A DNA stretch of 64,000 nucleotides from assembly GCA_964412555.1 (NCBI GenBank), contig CAYPPG010000012.1:62001-126000 (forward strand). Direction: 5' to 3'. The notes beneath the pieces were generated by a model that saw only the letters and a list, made by a program, of their open reading frames with translations, was not told the DNA's origin and ran no database searches. This DNA comes from CAYPPG01 sp964412555 (lineage in GTDB: Bacteria; Hinthialibacterota; Hinthialibacteria; Hinthialibacterales; Hinthialibacteraceae). The position numbers and the translations under genes are program-made. Within the stretch, counting starts at the first letter, position 1; every line of letters starts with the position of its first letter. Positions 16,801 to 25,025 of this stretch are shown piece after piece.

Positions 16801-18999
16801 ATTTTCAGTTTGTATGGATTCGGTGTTGCTTCCGAAATCTGTGCCGTCGGTAGCAAAGAAAGTAATCTCGAGTTCCACTGCATGGTTTAGCAATTGCCCG
16901 CCCGGCGTTTCGGTAATGATCATGATTTCCTGATTCAAACCGGGTTTAATGACCGGTGATTCAGGGATCAGCTTGACATTCACACCCGCATCGACGATGC
17001 GCAGTAGTTGGTCGGTGTTTTCTTCATGGCCGGTGTCATCGGTGACGGTTATTTTCAATTGAAGCGTACCGGCGCCTTCTTCGGCAGGAGTACCTGCGAT
17101 ATACCCGACCGGCGGCAAATCGAATGCATAAATACCGTCTTCAAGACGCGCATCTACGGTAGAATAGGTTTCCCATGTTCCGACATACCGTAAGGCTTCG
17201 ATATGGACATTGCCTTGAACCGGTTTTCCAAAGAAGAATCGGCTGTCGATGGTTCCTTGTACCCGTTCATCCACAAGGAACCAGTCTTTCGGCATATTGA
17301 CATTTACTTCGAAGGCTGGAAGAACGTATTTGTCGACCACGATGTCTTTCTCGATTTGTACATCGGTTCCGTATTTGGCCGTAATTTTCCAGGTACCGAA
17401 ATTCAATTCATTCGCCAGAGGGAGTTCAAAGGAAGCGACTCCATATTCGTTTGTCGTCAGGTTATCGCGATGAATTTTGATACCTTCCGCATCGTTGATG
17501 GTCAATTCCACGTCACCGGCTAAGGGAGCAAGCGCATTGTTCAGCAAAACTACGCGGCCCTGGATTTTCTGGGCAGGTTTATAAATCGGTTTGTCCGTTT
17601 CGATAAACAAGACACCGCCCTTTTGGATGGCCAACTGCCCTGTCAATATCTCGTTGCCATAGCTTTTGACCGATATTTGATAATTGCCTATATCAAAACC
17701 ACTGCTGCTTGCAAGGCCGGCGTTCATCATGGAAAACCATTTCGATGGAGTACTTTGCTCACCTTTTGTTATCCCTTTTTCAACAAGATAGGACTGATCG
17801 TTGCCGGACAACCAAATTTCATAGGGAAGGGAAACCGGTTTTTTGCTCTTCGAGTCTACTGCAGTCAATGAATAGTCGGATTTGCTGCCCAGATAGAGAG
17901 TTTTTGGTAAGAGAAGAGTCGCAGCAACCGAAGAACTCACATCGAATTCAACCGGTTCGGGTAATCCAACAATCGATGTAGAGGATAGAGTTTCCAAGGC
18001 TAAATTATAAGCGGCTGTTTCACCGGCATTTTCTCCTCCCCCGTTTTGGACAAAAGCATACAGCGGTTCACCGGACGAATAATAGAGTCCACCGGTAATA
18101 AGTTCATACTTTTCAGGTGCTTCCGGCACGTTTGAATTATGGAAAAATACACCGGAACTCCAATCCCCGTTCGTGATCACCATGGCGGACATACCGTCAT
18201 TACCGGAAATTCGTGAAATGTCTGCTTTTCCGATCAATAAAGAACCGTCTTCGATCGATTCGGGATCGGCGGCATTTACACCGGCATTGGCTGCTTCACC
18301 ATTTCCGGCGACACTCAAGATAATTCGCTGATGTTCGGCATCCTGGTGAACGGTTCCTTTGTCCAGATTGATATTCGTGATGAGATCATCTGAACTTGTT
18401 GAAAATGAACCGTCGGGAGTGGTTGCAATTTGCTGTGCTTCGCCGTCGTTGAGTGGATAAATCGAGAAGTTGTAAATCAATACTGTTGCATTTTCGGTGG
18501 CTTCCTCTGAAAGAGCCACTTGCACGGCTCCGACAAATTCACCGGATTGCGCTCGGTATACGGTGTGCAATCTCCGGACTGAATCGAGACTCTCAGGCGC
18601 ATAATCTTCAAAAAGGGTATATCCCAATTGACCATCCGGTGTTCCATCTACAGAATTCAATGCAGCCACCGCAATTTCCGCATTGCCAGCAAGGATGGTA
18701 TATTCAAGAGTGACCACAACGGATTCTTGACCGGTTTGAATCGGTTCCTTCGTCATGATCAGAGTTGCATCACCCGGCTGCAATGTGACATTGTACCCCT
18801 CACTCGTTGCCGAACCATAGACAAAATTTCCGTTCACTCCCACTGGTAATGTGTAATCAGATACTGGAGTAAGTAGAATGTCTCCGCTACGAAAACTTTC
18901 GCTCGTAAATTGAACCGTTTTTAAAGGATTGGCTTGTACGAGCAATGGTATCGAAAGAATTGAATATAATAATATTCCGATGTGAATATACCTAAACAT
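13816..18999 (-). CDS. Secreted alpha-2-macroglobulin/thioester-containing protein
   Basis: The 1727-residue product has a Sec signal without a lipobox Cys (MFRYIHIGILLYSILSIPLL then VQANP); AAAGGAGA precedes this ATG. Residues ~25-400 are a lineage-specific region. Macroglobulin domains start near residue 465 with FIETDKPIYKPAQ, then YVLPAFEVNV and FFFGKPVQGNVHIEALRY. A low-complexity Pro-rich section resembling a bait region precedes VRTFFPETWIW and the core ELTAPDSITTWK. The thioester motif GCGEQN has its Cys at about 1265, followed by an alpha-helical thioester domain. The last ~120 residues resemble the A2M receptor-binding domain. By family it traps proteases or tags surfaces covalently. 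No pbpC neighbour is present. Confidence 0.92.
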   Translation of the reverse strand: MFRYIHIGILLYSILSIPLLVQANPLKTVQFTSESFRSGDILLTPVSDYTLPVGVNGNFVYGSATSEGYNVTLQPGDATLIMTKEPIQTGQESVVVTLEYTILAGNAEIAVAALNSVDGTPDGQLGYTLFEDYAPESLDSVRRLHTVYRAQSGEFVGAVQVALSEEATENATVLIYNFSIYPLNDGEAQQIATTPDGSFSTSSDDLITNINLDKGTVHQDAEHQRIILSVAGNGEAANAGVNAADPESIEDGSLLIGKADISRISGNDGMSAMVITNGDWSSGVFFHNSNVPEAPEKYELITGGLYYSSGEPLYAFVQNGGGENAGETAAYNLALETLSSTSIVGLPEPVEFDVSSSVAATLLLPKTLYLGSKSDYSLTAVDSKSKKPVSLPYEIWLSGNDQSYLVEKGITKGEQSTPSKWFSMMNAGLASSSGFDIGNYQISVKSYGNEILTGQLAIQKGGVLFIETDKPIYKPAQKIQGRVVLLNNALAPLAGDVELTINDAEGIKIHRDNLTTNEYGVASFELPLANELNFGTWKITAKYGTDVQIEKDIVVDKYVLPAFEVNVNMPKDWFLVDERVQGTIDSRFFFGKPVQGNVHIEALRYVGTWETYSTVDARLEDGIYAFDLPPVGYIAGTPAEEGAGTLQLKITVTDDTGHEENTDQLLRIVDAGVNVKLIPESPVIKPGLNQEIMIITETPGGQLLNHAVELEITFFATDGTDFGSNTESIQTENGMALYQFNVPERATMGTVVARATMDGKTEEETLVLNAVYSPGSHYIHLRQQNDEILQVGEDVIFNVFATDSGTVFYDVYANGRTVFSQATETRQIQFTVTPEMSPQARVVAYMIQQDNEVSVDVLPFTVEIVAPVNLNTSFSAEEVRPGDPVNLSMQSGEQSMIGLAVVDESVFALAEGRLNLRNVFAELERIFMEPKAEVHQGDEPQPEPGPIFRPTNSMPDFSQKGAADILDESNLQMITSKSVSLPKAEPVDPWKFMRGNFPIPFPLPPELVLEDAAGGAEGGEYQEPERVRTFFPETWIWQPELLTDENGNAQLELTAPDSITTWKLHALSTSQSGLGIAEGSLRVFQDFFVEPDLPYAVIRGDRFPLSVRIFNYVDQEQTIRITLEDAEGLGLQDDPVQEIIVPGNGLASVSFTLEPTKVGMIPISLIAQSANRADAIRKELRVEPEGVRRNIVHNGILRDATSVTIDLSLPEPPILRDPIPTDPTIIPPEFEIVPDSEFYRVAITPSLLGQSMTGLEKLLEMPFGCGEQNMMFLAPDIEILRYLKATGQLMPEIRAKAEYFVTTGYQRQLTFRRTDGSFSAFGQQDDSGSLWLTAFVLSTFSNAREIRTIDADVIDRAAEWIVGHQQDDGSWDPVGFVVHSEMIGGMDGNLALTAFVVNALLEYGETDQTVIDKALAYLERNLTNEEMNPYILAQIAYAFTQAESTSAEQAINLLIEVGIADADGLHWEPYPIETTGYAVLALLNSGKLIEAQPAIEWLAVQRNHLGGFGNTQDTVLAFKSLTSAAINQSRDLDAQIEVLVDGETVHIFTVNSENFDVFQALEIDRAEQIELRQSGTGTVLFQVLQAFNVPVTPMDETQSPEMTLRVEYSSEHVAVDDIVDVNVYTHYFGEKEKTGMAIVDVSVPTGFAVVQESLERVKEIETISRIEQAGWKIIFYVDYFESATPLEFTFQVKARFPVKADSGTSAAYLYYDETTRTEAGGTQLVAD

Positions 19000-19132
19000 G
19001 ATTTTCCATTCTCCTTTGTGAAAAGTGAAGTTTTCCGATCTTTCCCTTTTATATATCATATCCGGTCACAAATGTTCCCGTTTTTTTCAAAATAATTTTT
19101 AAAATGGTAATGCTTGATTAACTCACTAAACG

Positions 19133-19198
19133 TAGCGCCGGCATCTTGCCGGCTATTAGAAATGCTGGAGGGTGATTGTGCAAGCGAAGACGCTTGCA
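19133..19198. repeat. Two short palindromic repeats side by side
   Basis: At 19133-19155 the arms TAGCGCCGGC and GCCGGCTA flank a short ATCTT loop. At 19179-19198 the perfect arms TGCAAGCG and CGCTTGCA flank AAGA. A diverged copy of the second lies at 26180-26197. They sit in the gap between the macroglobulin gene start and the end of the PSP1 gene, where no gene is evident. Confidence 0.7.
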
Positions 19199-19303
19199 AA
19201 TTCAATCATCGAAGGGAAAAAATGGAACAAGAGCTGAGGAAGAAAGTTGGAGAATGCAGAGATATCCGGTCTCATTCAAATAGCGGCTTATCATGGATAC
19301 CGG

Positions 19304-20104
19304 TTACTTTGCCAGGATTTTGATTTCATCCTTGCGGCATTCAACAATCTTGTTTTCCTCAAGGCAGACATGGATCGTATTTTTAATATAATTCATTTCC
19401 TCGATTTGCCCCTCACCATGCGGTGTAGAAACGGCGGTTCCGGCCGGAGGAAATTGAGTTCGAGCTTCGACGTAGAGATCGGTCTCGTAAGCCAGGCAAC
19501 ACATGAGACGCCCACAGAGACCGGAAATTTTGGTTGGGTTGAGAGCGAGATTTTGTTCCTTCGCCATTCGGATGGTAATCGGCTCAAATTTTTGTAGGAA
19601 ACGGGAACAACAAAGTTCCTGCCCACAGATTCCATAACCGCCGATTTTCTTGGAGCGGTCCCGAACACCGATTTGGCGCATTTCAATTCTTGTTTTATAG
19701 ACAAAAGCCAAGTCTTTCACCAATTCACGAAAATCGATACGGTGTTCTGCGGTGAAATAGAAGCGCATTTTTTTCCCGTCGAATGCACGCTCCACTGTCG
19801 CCAGAGCCATCGGCAAATTGTGATGTGCAATGCGTTCAAGACAGACTTGATACCCGTCGCGCTCAATTTCGCGATTTTGACGAATGATTTCGAAATCTTC
19901 ATCTTCCGCAGCACGAAGAACGAACGTTTCATGTTCGGGAGGGATATCGTCATGCCATTCGTAAGGATCGCTTTTCACTTTCGCGAGTTCCTTGTCGCCT
20001 TCATGGTCGACAAGACAACAATCGCCAGGAAACAATACGAGTGGTTCGTCTTCAAAACGACCGACAACCCGCCGGTCTCGGATTTTAATGTCAATAACAT
20101 TCAT
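19304..20104 (-). CDS. PSP1-domain protein, RicT/YaaT-like
   Basis: The 266-residue product carries the PSP1 domain: FYFTAEHRIDFRELVKDLA, TRIEMRQIGVRD, then the cysteine set C160, C165, C166 (GICGQELCC) and C197, C202, C203 (GLCGRLMCC). In Bacillus RicT the equivalent cysteines bind an Fe-S cluster in the RicAFT complex, which supports RNase Y function. RicA/RicF partners are not encoded here. The ATG at 20104 begins at the conserved first strand (MNVIDIKIRDRRVVG); an in-frame TTG six codons earlier is possible. Cytoplasmic. Confidence 0.88.
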   Translation of the reverse strand: MNVIDIKIRDRRVVGRFEDEPLVLFPGDCCLVDHEGDKELAKVKSDPYEWHDDIPPEHETFVLRAAEDEDFEIIRQNREIERDGYQVCLERIAHHNLPMALATVERAFDGKKMRFYFTAEHRIDFRELVKDLAFVYKTRIEMRQIGVRDRSKKIGGYGICGQELCCSRFLQKFEPITIRMAKEQNLALNPTKISGLCGRLMCCLAYETDLYVEARTQFPPAGTAVSTPHGEGQIEEMNYIKNTIHVCLEENKIVECRKDEIKILAK

Positions 20105-20553
20105 TGTTTCTTTTTTATTCAACCTTCATAATTTGATCATAAAAAAACATGAAACGGATAGTGGAAAAATGTAAGAGATGACGATAGCAGACACAGTAGA
20201 GCAAATCACCCTTCCACCATCCTCATACAGCAGGATAGTTATAATTGATACTCCCCGGTTTTCATATTTATTGTAACCCATCTTCGAATCATGCACAGGT
20301 GATTGCGGATAACAAATGTTGTTTCTTTTTCTCACCTCCGATTTGAGATTTTTTTTCGCCTCTTCTTATTTATGCATTCACTGGAATGTTGACACCCGCT
20401 TGCTATAATCTCTACTGTTCAATATTAGTGATAAAACTCCTGATTTCTCTCTTCTGTTTCATTATCGATCGATTCGATCAATCAAAAAGAAATTAAGGGA
20501 TTTGTCTCTCAGCGGAATAATAATCTTATCAATAGTGAAATTTCGAATGGATT
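20105..20553. other. Intergenic region between divergent PSP1 and rimO genes
   Basis: No gene is supported here. The rightmost part contains a plausible extended -10 promoter reading toward rimO. A short T-rich run follows TCACCTCCG near 20330. The rest is AT-rich without obvious repeats. Confidence 0.5.
20381..20409 (+). promoter_or_regulatory. Putative sigma70-type promoter for rimO-pgpA
   Basis: A perfect TATAAT at 20404-20409 is preceded by TG one base before it, giving an extended -10 element. The hexamer 17 bases upstream (CTGGAA) is a weak -35, which extended -10 promoters tolerate. A TTGACA at 20390 is too close to act as its -35. It would produce a leader of about 140 bases before the rimO ATG. 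Confidence 0.45.
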
Positions 20554-21951
20554 ATGGAGCAATTTGAATCGAATCAATTTAAGTTTTCTACTCTGCAATC
20601 GGAAAAAAAAGTGTTGAAATATCATATGACCTCTCTCGGTTGCCCTAAGAATTTGGTGGAGAGCGAGGAAATGATGGCACAATTATCCATTTCGGGGATG
20701 GTATTGGTGCATGATCCCGAAGAGGCCGATTTGCTTGTTGTCAATACGTGTGGTTTCATTGATTCGGCAAAGGAAGAAACGATCGAAACGATCATGGATC
20801 TCATTGAGATTCGCCGGAACAATCCCAACCAGCGGTTGGTAGTCGTGGGGTGTTTGGTTCAACGATACCGCAAAGAAATGGTGGAGGAACTGCCGGAGGT
20901 CGACGCTTTTGTCGGAGTGGAAGACAAAGATACATTCTCGGAGGTCGCGTGGGAAGCACTTGGGCGAAAACCGGAGTCGCCGTTGCAATGTTCCTCGTTT
21001 ACGTATGCTCCCCGTTTGTTGACGACAGCTCCGCATATGGCGTATTTACGCATTTCTGACGGGTGTTTTCATCGCTGTAGTTTCTGTGCGATTCCAGCGA
21101 TTCGGGGATCTTTACGTTCGCGTCCCATCGAGGAAATCACAGCGGAAGCACAGGCGTTAGCCGCGGGTGGAGTCAAGGAATTGGTGATTGTATCTCAGGA
21201 TACGACATCCTATGGTTACGATCTCTACGGCCGTTTTGCTTTGACCGATCTTTTGTCGAATTTGGAGAAAATCGAAGGTATCGATTGGATTCGAGTCATG
21301 TATATGTATCCGCATTTGGTGGATCGGCGGCTGGCGGCTTTTTTTGCGACAAGTGAAAAACTTGTTTCCTATATCGATTTGCCGATTCAACATGGCGATC
21401 CTTATATCTTGAAACGAATGAATCGTGGCTCGAATGATAAACACATCCGTCGCGCAGTGGACATGCTTCGTTCAGCACGCCAGAACATGACGTTTCGCAC
21501 TACTGTCATTGTTGGTTTCCCGGGAGAAAAGAACCATCATTTCGAAAAACTGTTCGAATTGCTCGAAGAATTGGATTTTGATCGTATCGGTGTTTTCACT
21601 TATTCCCGCGAAGACGGCACCGCTGCTGAAAATCTATCGGATCATGTTTCCGATCGCATCAAAGAGAAGCGTTATCAGAAATTGGTGGATTGGACGTCAA
21701 GAAAAGCTCATGAAAAAAACCGGCGTTTCGAAGGAGAAATTTTAACCGTACTGGTCGATCGAAAAGATCCTTACCAAGACAATGTCTATTGGGGAAGATA
21801 TTACGGTCAGGCACCGGAAGTGGACGGGGAAGTCATGATTCGGGGTAGTAAATTGATCGTTGGGCAATTCGCACCGGTTCGAATTACGGAATGTGATGAA
21901 GATAATTTGTATGGATACGTGAATGTGGAGATCGCTTCGGCAATAGCATGA
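20554..21951 (+). CDS. rimO: Ribosomal protein S12 methylthiotransferase RimO
   Basis: This 465-residue radical SAM enzyme matches the RimO layout. The N-terminal MTTase domain opens MTSLGCPKNLVESEEM with cluster-binding Cys30; further cysteines lie in VVNTCGFIDSAKEE and VVGCLVQRY. The SAM motif is GCFHRCSFCAIP (C171, C175, C178), with LVIVSQDTTSYGYDLYG and DLPIQHGDPYILKRMNRG, and a C-terminal TRAM-like segment. RimO adds a methylthio group to an Asp of ribosomal protein S12; the SLGCPKNL and PIQHG patterns favour it over MiaB. It overlaps pgpA by four bases. Confidence 0.95.
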   Translation: MEQFESNQFKFSTLQSEKKVLKYHMTSLGCPKNLVESEEMMAQLSISGMVLVHDPEEADLLVVNTCGFIDSAKEETIETIMDLIEIRRNNPNQRLVVVGCLVQRYRKEMVEELPEVDAFVGVEDKDTFSEVAWEALGRKPESPLQCSSFTYAPRLLTTAPHMAYLRISDGCFHRCSFCAIPAIRGSLRSRPIEEITAEAQALAAGGVKELVIVSQDTTSYGYDLYGRFALTDLLSNLEKIEGIDWIRVMYMYPHLVDRRLAAFFATSEKLVSYIDLPIQHGDPYILKRMNRGSNDKHIRRAVDMLRSARQNMTFRTTVIVGFPGEKNHHFEKLFELLEELDFDRIGVFTYSREDGTAAENLSDHVSDRIKEKRYQKLVDWTSRKAHEKNRRFEGEILTVLVDRKDPYQDNVYWGRYYGQAPEVDGEVMIRGSKLIVGQFAPVRITECDEDNLYGYVNVEIASAIA

Positions 21952-22487
21952 GTTATTCCATCCCCCCTGCAACACATTTACCCCCGGCTTATTCGTCAGC
22001 GACGTTTTTGCAGAAAGTGACGTATTGGATCTCGACGGTACTGGGAACCGGTCATCTCCCCGCTTCAGGAACCTGGGGCGCATTGGTCGCATGGATATTA
22101 CATGTCTTTTGTTATCCGGATTTTTTTACATCGGAGAATTGGCTTTGGGCATTGGTCACGGTTATTCTGATCATTCTGATCGGCATCGGTTGTGGTGAAT
22201 TGACGGAACGAATGACGGGTGTGAAGGACGATTCACGCGTCAATATTGACGAGGTCGCCGGCTATTACGTAACCGTGCTGTTTCTTCCGGCCGGAATTTG
22301 GTACACTGCCCCTGCTTTTATTCTCTGTAGGATATTCGATGTGATAAAACCACCCCCTGCGCGCCAATTGCAAAGTGTGCAAGGTGGTTTGGGAATCATG
22401 ATCGATGATGTTATCGCGAGTATTTACGCCTGCCTGATGATGCATGGATTGATCTATTTCGGTTGGCCTTTCCGAACGATCAGCTAA
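21948..22487 (+). CDS. pgpA: Phosphatidylglycerophosphatase A
   Basis: The 179-residue membrane protein has the PgpA motifs TGHLPASGTWGALVA, then two transmembrane stretches, an acidic NIDEVAGYYVT site, and CRIFDVIKPPPARQLQ followed by GGLGIMIDDVIAS. These carry the Mg-binding Asp/Glu residues that dephosphorylate phosphatidylglycerophosphate in phosphatidylglycerol synthesis. The start overlaps the rimO stop as ATGA, indicating co-translation. It is likely terminated by the hairpin repeats just downstream. Confidence 0.93.
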   Translation: MSYSIPPATHLPPAYSSATFLQKVTYWISTVLGTGHLPASGTWGALVAWILHVFCYPDFFTSENWLWALVTVILIILIGIGCGELTERMTGVKDDSRVNIDEVAGYYVTVLFLPAGIWYTAPAFILCRIFDVIKPPPARQLQSVQGGLGIMIDDVIASIYACLMMHGLIYFGWPFRTIS

Positions 22488-22536
22488 TTACCCAATATTA
22501 TATTATAGTTGTACCTACAATTTGCCTTACATTGTG

Positions 22537-22591
22537 GTGCGGACATCCTGTCTGCACAATATGTTATAAGGTGCGGACATCCTGTCTGCAC
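22537..22591. repeat. Two tandem palindromes with arms GTGCGGAC/GTCTGCAC
   Basis: Identical 21-base palindromes at 22537-22557 and 22571-22591 have arms of eight bases with one G.T position around ATCCT. The period is 34 bases. The second is followed by AATTTTT on the plus strand, so it can double as a terminator for rimO-pgpA. The same element occurs inverted at 63260 and as a variant at 24104. Confidence 0.85.
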
Positions 22592-22596
22592 AATTT

Positions 22597-23373
22597 TTAC
22601 AAATTCGCAAGGTTTTCGCGAAGTGGTTCGAGCAAGTCGCGGGATACCGGCCGAAAAGGTACAAAAACCCGGAAGGATGCCTTGCCTCCTTTCGCTAATG
22701 TTACAGTGAATTGTTGGTACCCCATCGGTTCCGTTTGATTCATATCCTTGTACGGAAATGATATTCGTCTAGCCCATATTTCTTTTTCCCATTGCTCCGC
22801 TTCCGATGTCATATACACAATGGATTGATCGCGGATAAATGCCCGGTTTTCAAAAAACAAACTCCAGGAAAAATCCCACGTTTCTGCATAGGGGACGAAT
22901 TGGGGAGACACCGAGGGCTGATTGTTGAAAACGATACCTTGAAAACTTTCCTTTTTTTTCAATGCATACCTCCACGACGTCCAAACTACGGCTTGGTTTT
23001 CTCCATTCGCAGTGTTTTCAACCGTGACAGAAAGAATTCCGATTGGATTTGCTTCCGGCAATTGTGGAGAACTGATGGAGGATACAGAAAACCGGTATGT
23101 ACACCCATTTTCGCGGGTCACGAATTCGATTTCACCCGCCACAGTATTATGCCAAACCAACGGTATAAGAAATCGGGGAGGGATTCCAAGAGACAAAACA
23201 AGTTCTCCCTCAGCGGCGCGAAGAGTAGATTCCGGCGTCAGCACCACTCCATCAGGAATGGTTCGTTCCGGATTTTCAACGGCAGTAAGAAAAGAAGGAA
23301 CAGTCGGTGCTGACAATGCAACAGCCGGCATTGCCATGATAAAACTCAAGAAGGTAATCCAGTTGCCCTTCAT
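22597..23373 (-). CDS. Secreted hypothetical protein encoded downstream of rplI
   Basis: The 258-residue product has a signal peptide (MKGNWITFLSFIMAMPAVAL then SAPTV). The mature part is beta-rich, with ETWDFSWSLFFENRAFIRD and an SFPYKDMNQTEPMG section. No family is recognised. The ATG at 23373 is 20 bases after the rplI stop on the same strand, so the two are probably co-transcribed. No ribosome-binding site is obvious. Its 3' end abuts the palindromic repeats shared with pgpA. Confidence 0.7.
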   Translation of the reverse strand: MKGNWITFLSFIMAMPAVALSAPTVPSFLTAVENPERTIPDGVVLTPESTLRAAEGELVLSLGIPPRFLIPLVWHNTVAGEIEFVTRENGCTYRFSVSSISSPQLPEANPIGILSVTVENTANGENQAVVWTSWRYALKKKESFQGIVFNNQPSVSPQFVPYAETWDFSWSLFFENRAFIRDQSIVYMTSEAEQWEKEIWARRISFPYKDMNQTEPMGYQQFTVTLAKGGKASFRVFVPFRPVSRDLLEPLRENLANL

Positions 23374-23393
23374 GGATAAAAACCAAAATGCGT

Positions 23394-23843
23394 TTAGCTT
23401 TCTTCTTTCACGACCCACACTTTCACATTCCCGGATATATCGCCGGAAAACCGAACCGGAACCGTATACACCCCGAGAGCGCGAATTGGCTCGTCCAAAA
23501 TAATCTTTCGCCGGTCGACATCGTATCCTTTTTTGGAGAGCGCTTCTGCGATGTTCTGGCTCGTTACACTTCCAAAGACACGGTCTTCTTCTCCAACTTT
23601 CACTGGAATCGAAATGGATACTTCCGATATTTGCTTTGCCAATTCTTGTTCGGTCTTAATCCGACGTTTCCGCTGATCTTCCAACAATTTTTTCTTATGA
23701 GCGATTTGAGCGGCATTCCCGCTGGCCGCCGAATAGGCCAAACCTTGAGGGATTAGATAGTTTCTGGCATACCCCCCCTTGACGTTGACTAAGTCGCCTG
23801 CTTCCCCTAAATTGGGCATACTTTCACGCAAAATAACGTCCAT
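23394..23843 (-). CDS. rplI: Ribosomal protein bL9
   Basis: The 149-residue product starts MDVILRESMPNLGEAGDLVN and contains VKGGYARNYLIPQGLA, the signature of the L9 N-terminal RNA-binding domain. A long charged connecting helix and the C-terminal domain follow (EDRVFGSVTSQNIAEAL, then KVWVVKEES). AAGGAGAAAGAG precedes the ATG. L9 binds domain V of 23S rRNA and helps maintain frame. The usual partners rpsF/rpsR/ssb are not adjacent; upstream is intergenic DNA, so it is probably first in its own transcript. Confidence 0.96.
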   Translation of the reverse strand: MDVILRESMPNLGEAGDLVNVKGGYARNYLIPQGLAYSAASGNAAQIAHKKKLLEDQRKRRIKTEQELAKQISEVSISIPVKVGEEDRVFGSVTSQNIAEALSKKGYDVDRRKIILDEPIRALGVYTVPVRFSGDISGNVKVWVVKEES

Positions 23844-24513
23844 GATATTGCTCTTTCTCCTTTATATACTCAAACTTCTTCTTTTGATTCCAAAATTTTC
23901 CCGACCGCCCCTTTTGAATTAAGGCTATTGTTCCAATTTCCTGTTTTTCTTCTCAGGAGAAATTCACAGGAAAACAAACTAATATTATTTGCCTGATTCG
24001 CTTCTTTTGGCAAGGGCGGTAAGAATTGAACAGAATGTTGAAGAAGAATATATTCTCTACAATGGAAAAAAAGAGGGGAAAAATGTTTTTGTCGAGTCTT
24101 GTGGTGCGGACCCCTGGTCTGCACTCGCTTGTTCACTTATAGAAAAAGTGAGAGGACAAAATGTTTTTTCGAAAGTACTCGACATGACTTGGAAATAAGA
24201 GTACAATGATTATACCTACGGGATGTTGGCGTCCATAGCCCGCCCAAATGACAAACAGAAACCACCACTACGAAACAGGAAATCCGTGTGGAATTTCTGG
24301 TAGTCGCATGTTTGAATTGTTCATAGGATTCAAATTCATTACTTGACTTTTTTGAGGAAAAGCCGGAAATATGTGGGATGGTTGTGTTTGTCATGTATAC
24401 TCAATTAAAAAATATGAGCGTTGATTCGCTCTAGGTAAATAAAGCCCAGAATCCGAGCCGTACAACCTTCAAACTATTCAGGTACGGTTCAGGGGCAAAT
24501 TTGAGAAGGTTTG
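23844..24513. other. Long intergenic region between divergent rplI and tatA
   Basis: No credible gene is present in these 670 bases. The region contains a variant of the GTGCGGAC palindrome at 24104-24124 and a weaker inverted pair CCGTAC...GTACGG near 24460-24490, just before tatA. AT-rich stretches, including a TATACT near 24400, could hold the tatA promoter, but I cannot place it with confidence. Confidence 0.5.
24104..24124. repeat. Variant of the GTGCGGAC palindrome
   Basis: The arms GTGCGGACC and GGTCTGCAC enclose a 3-nt loop. Compared with the copies at 22537 and 63260, the loop-closing position has gained a C-G pair by changes on both sides, which lengthens the stem instead of breaking it. 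Confidence 0.75.
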
Positions 24514-25002
24514 ATGGATTTAATGGGAATCGGAACAACCGAAATCTTGATTATTCTAGCGGTGACTCTGATCGTTTTCGGACCGCATCGACTGCCGGAA
24601 GTGGCAAAATATATCGCAAAAGCCACGAAAATGTTCCGCGAAGCCAGCCGTGAGCTCTCCCGCCAGTTGGAAATGGCCGATTGGGAACTCGAACAACAGG
24701 CACGAAAAGAAGCGGCAAAAAAGAAAACGAAACAAAATGAACAAACTGAATCTTCCACCGCTTCTGAAACGTATTCCTATGATGATTCCTATGACGGTTA
24801 TCCTGAGGGTGAAGAGGAATATACGGATTACGGATACGAAGACAGTTATGGAGAAGATCAGGACTCCAAGGATAGTGTGCGAGAGGAACCGAAAGAAAAA
24901 CCGGCTGACTTAGTTACTCCCGAAATCAAAGAAGATGACGTGGTGATCGATCCCGCGAAAACGAGCGATGCAGAACGCTATCACCGAGAATTCAACGATT
25001 AA
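24514..25002 (+). CDS. tatA: Twin-arginine translocase TatA/TatB-type subunit with long acidic tail
   Basis: The 162-residue product has the single N-terminal membrane helix IGTTEILIILAVTLIVFGP, the FGP hinge and an amphipathic helix (RLPEVAKYIAKATKMFREAS). A long charged tail follows, rich in Asp, Glu and Tyr (DDSYDGYPEGEEEY, DYGYEDSYGEDQD). TatA forms the variable channel of the Tat pathway; TatB is similar, and the length leaves open a TatB-like role. The ATG at 24514 follows GAGAAGG by four bases. tatC lies 23 bases downstream in the same operon. Confidence 0.88.
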   Translation: MDLMGIGTTEILIILAVTLIVFGPHRLPEVAKYIAKATKMFREASRELSRQLEMADWELEQQARKEAAKKKTKQNEQTESSTASETYSYDDSYDGYPEGEEEYTDYGYEDSYGEDQDSKDSVREEPKEKPADLVTPEIKEDDVVIDPAKTSDAERYHREFND

Positions 25003-25025
25003 TTTAATATCAATTCAAAAAAACT

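Noticed and set aside
20390..20395. TTGACA as a -35 for the rimO promoter
   Set aside because: It is only eight bases from the TATAAT, too close for a sigma70 pair; the extended -10 with a weak -35 is a better reading.
23870..24136. Minus-strand ORF upstream of rplI
   Set aside because: Low-complexity, no ribosome-binding site, and it runs through a palindromic repeat; it is not supported as a gene.
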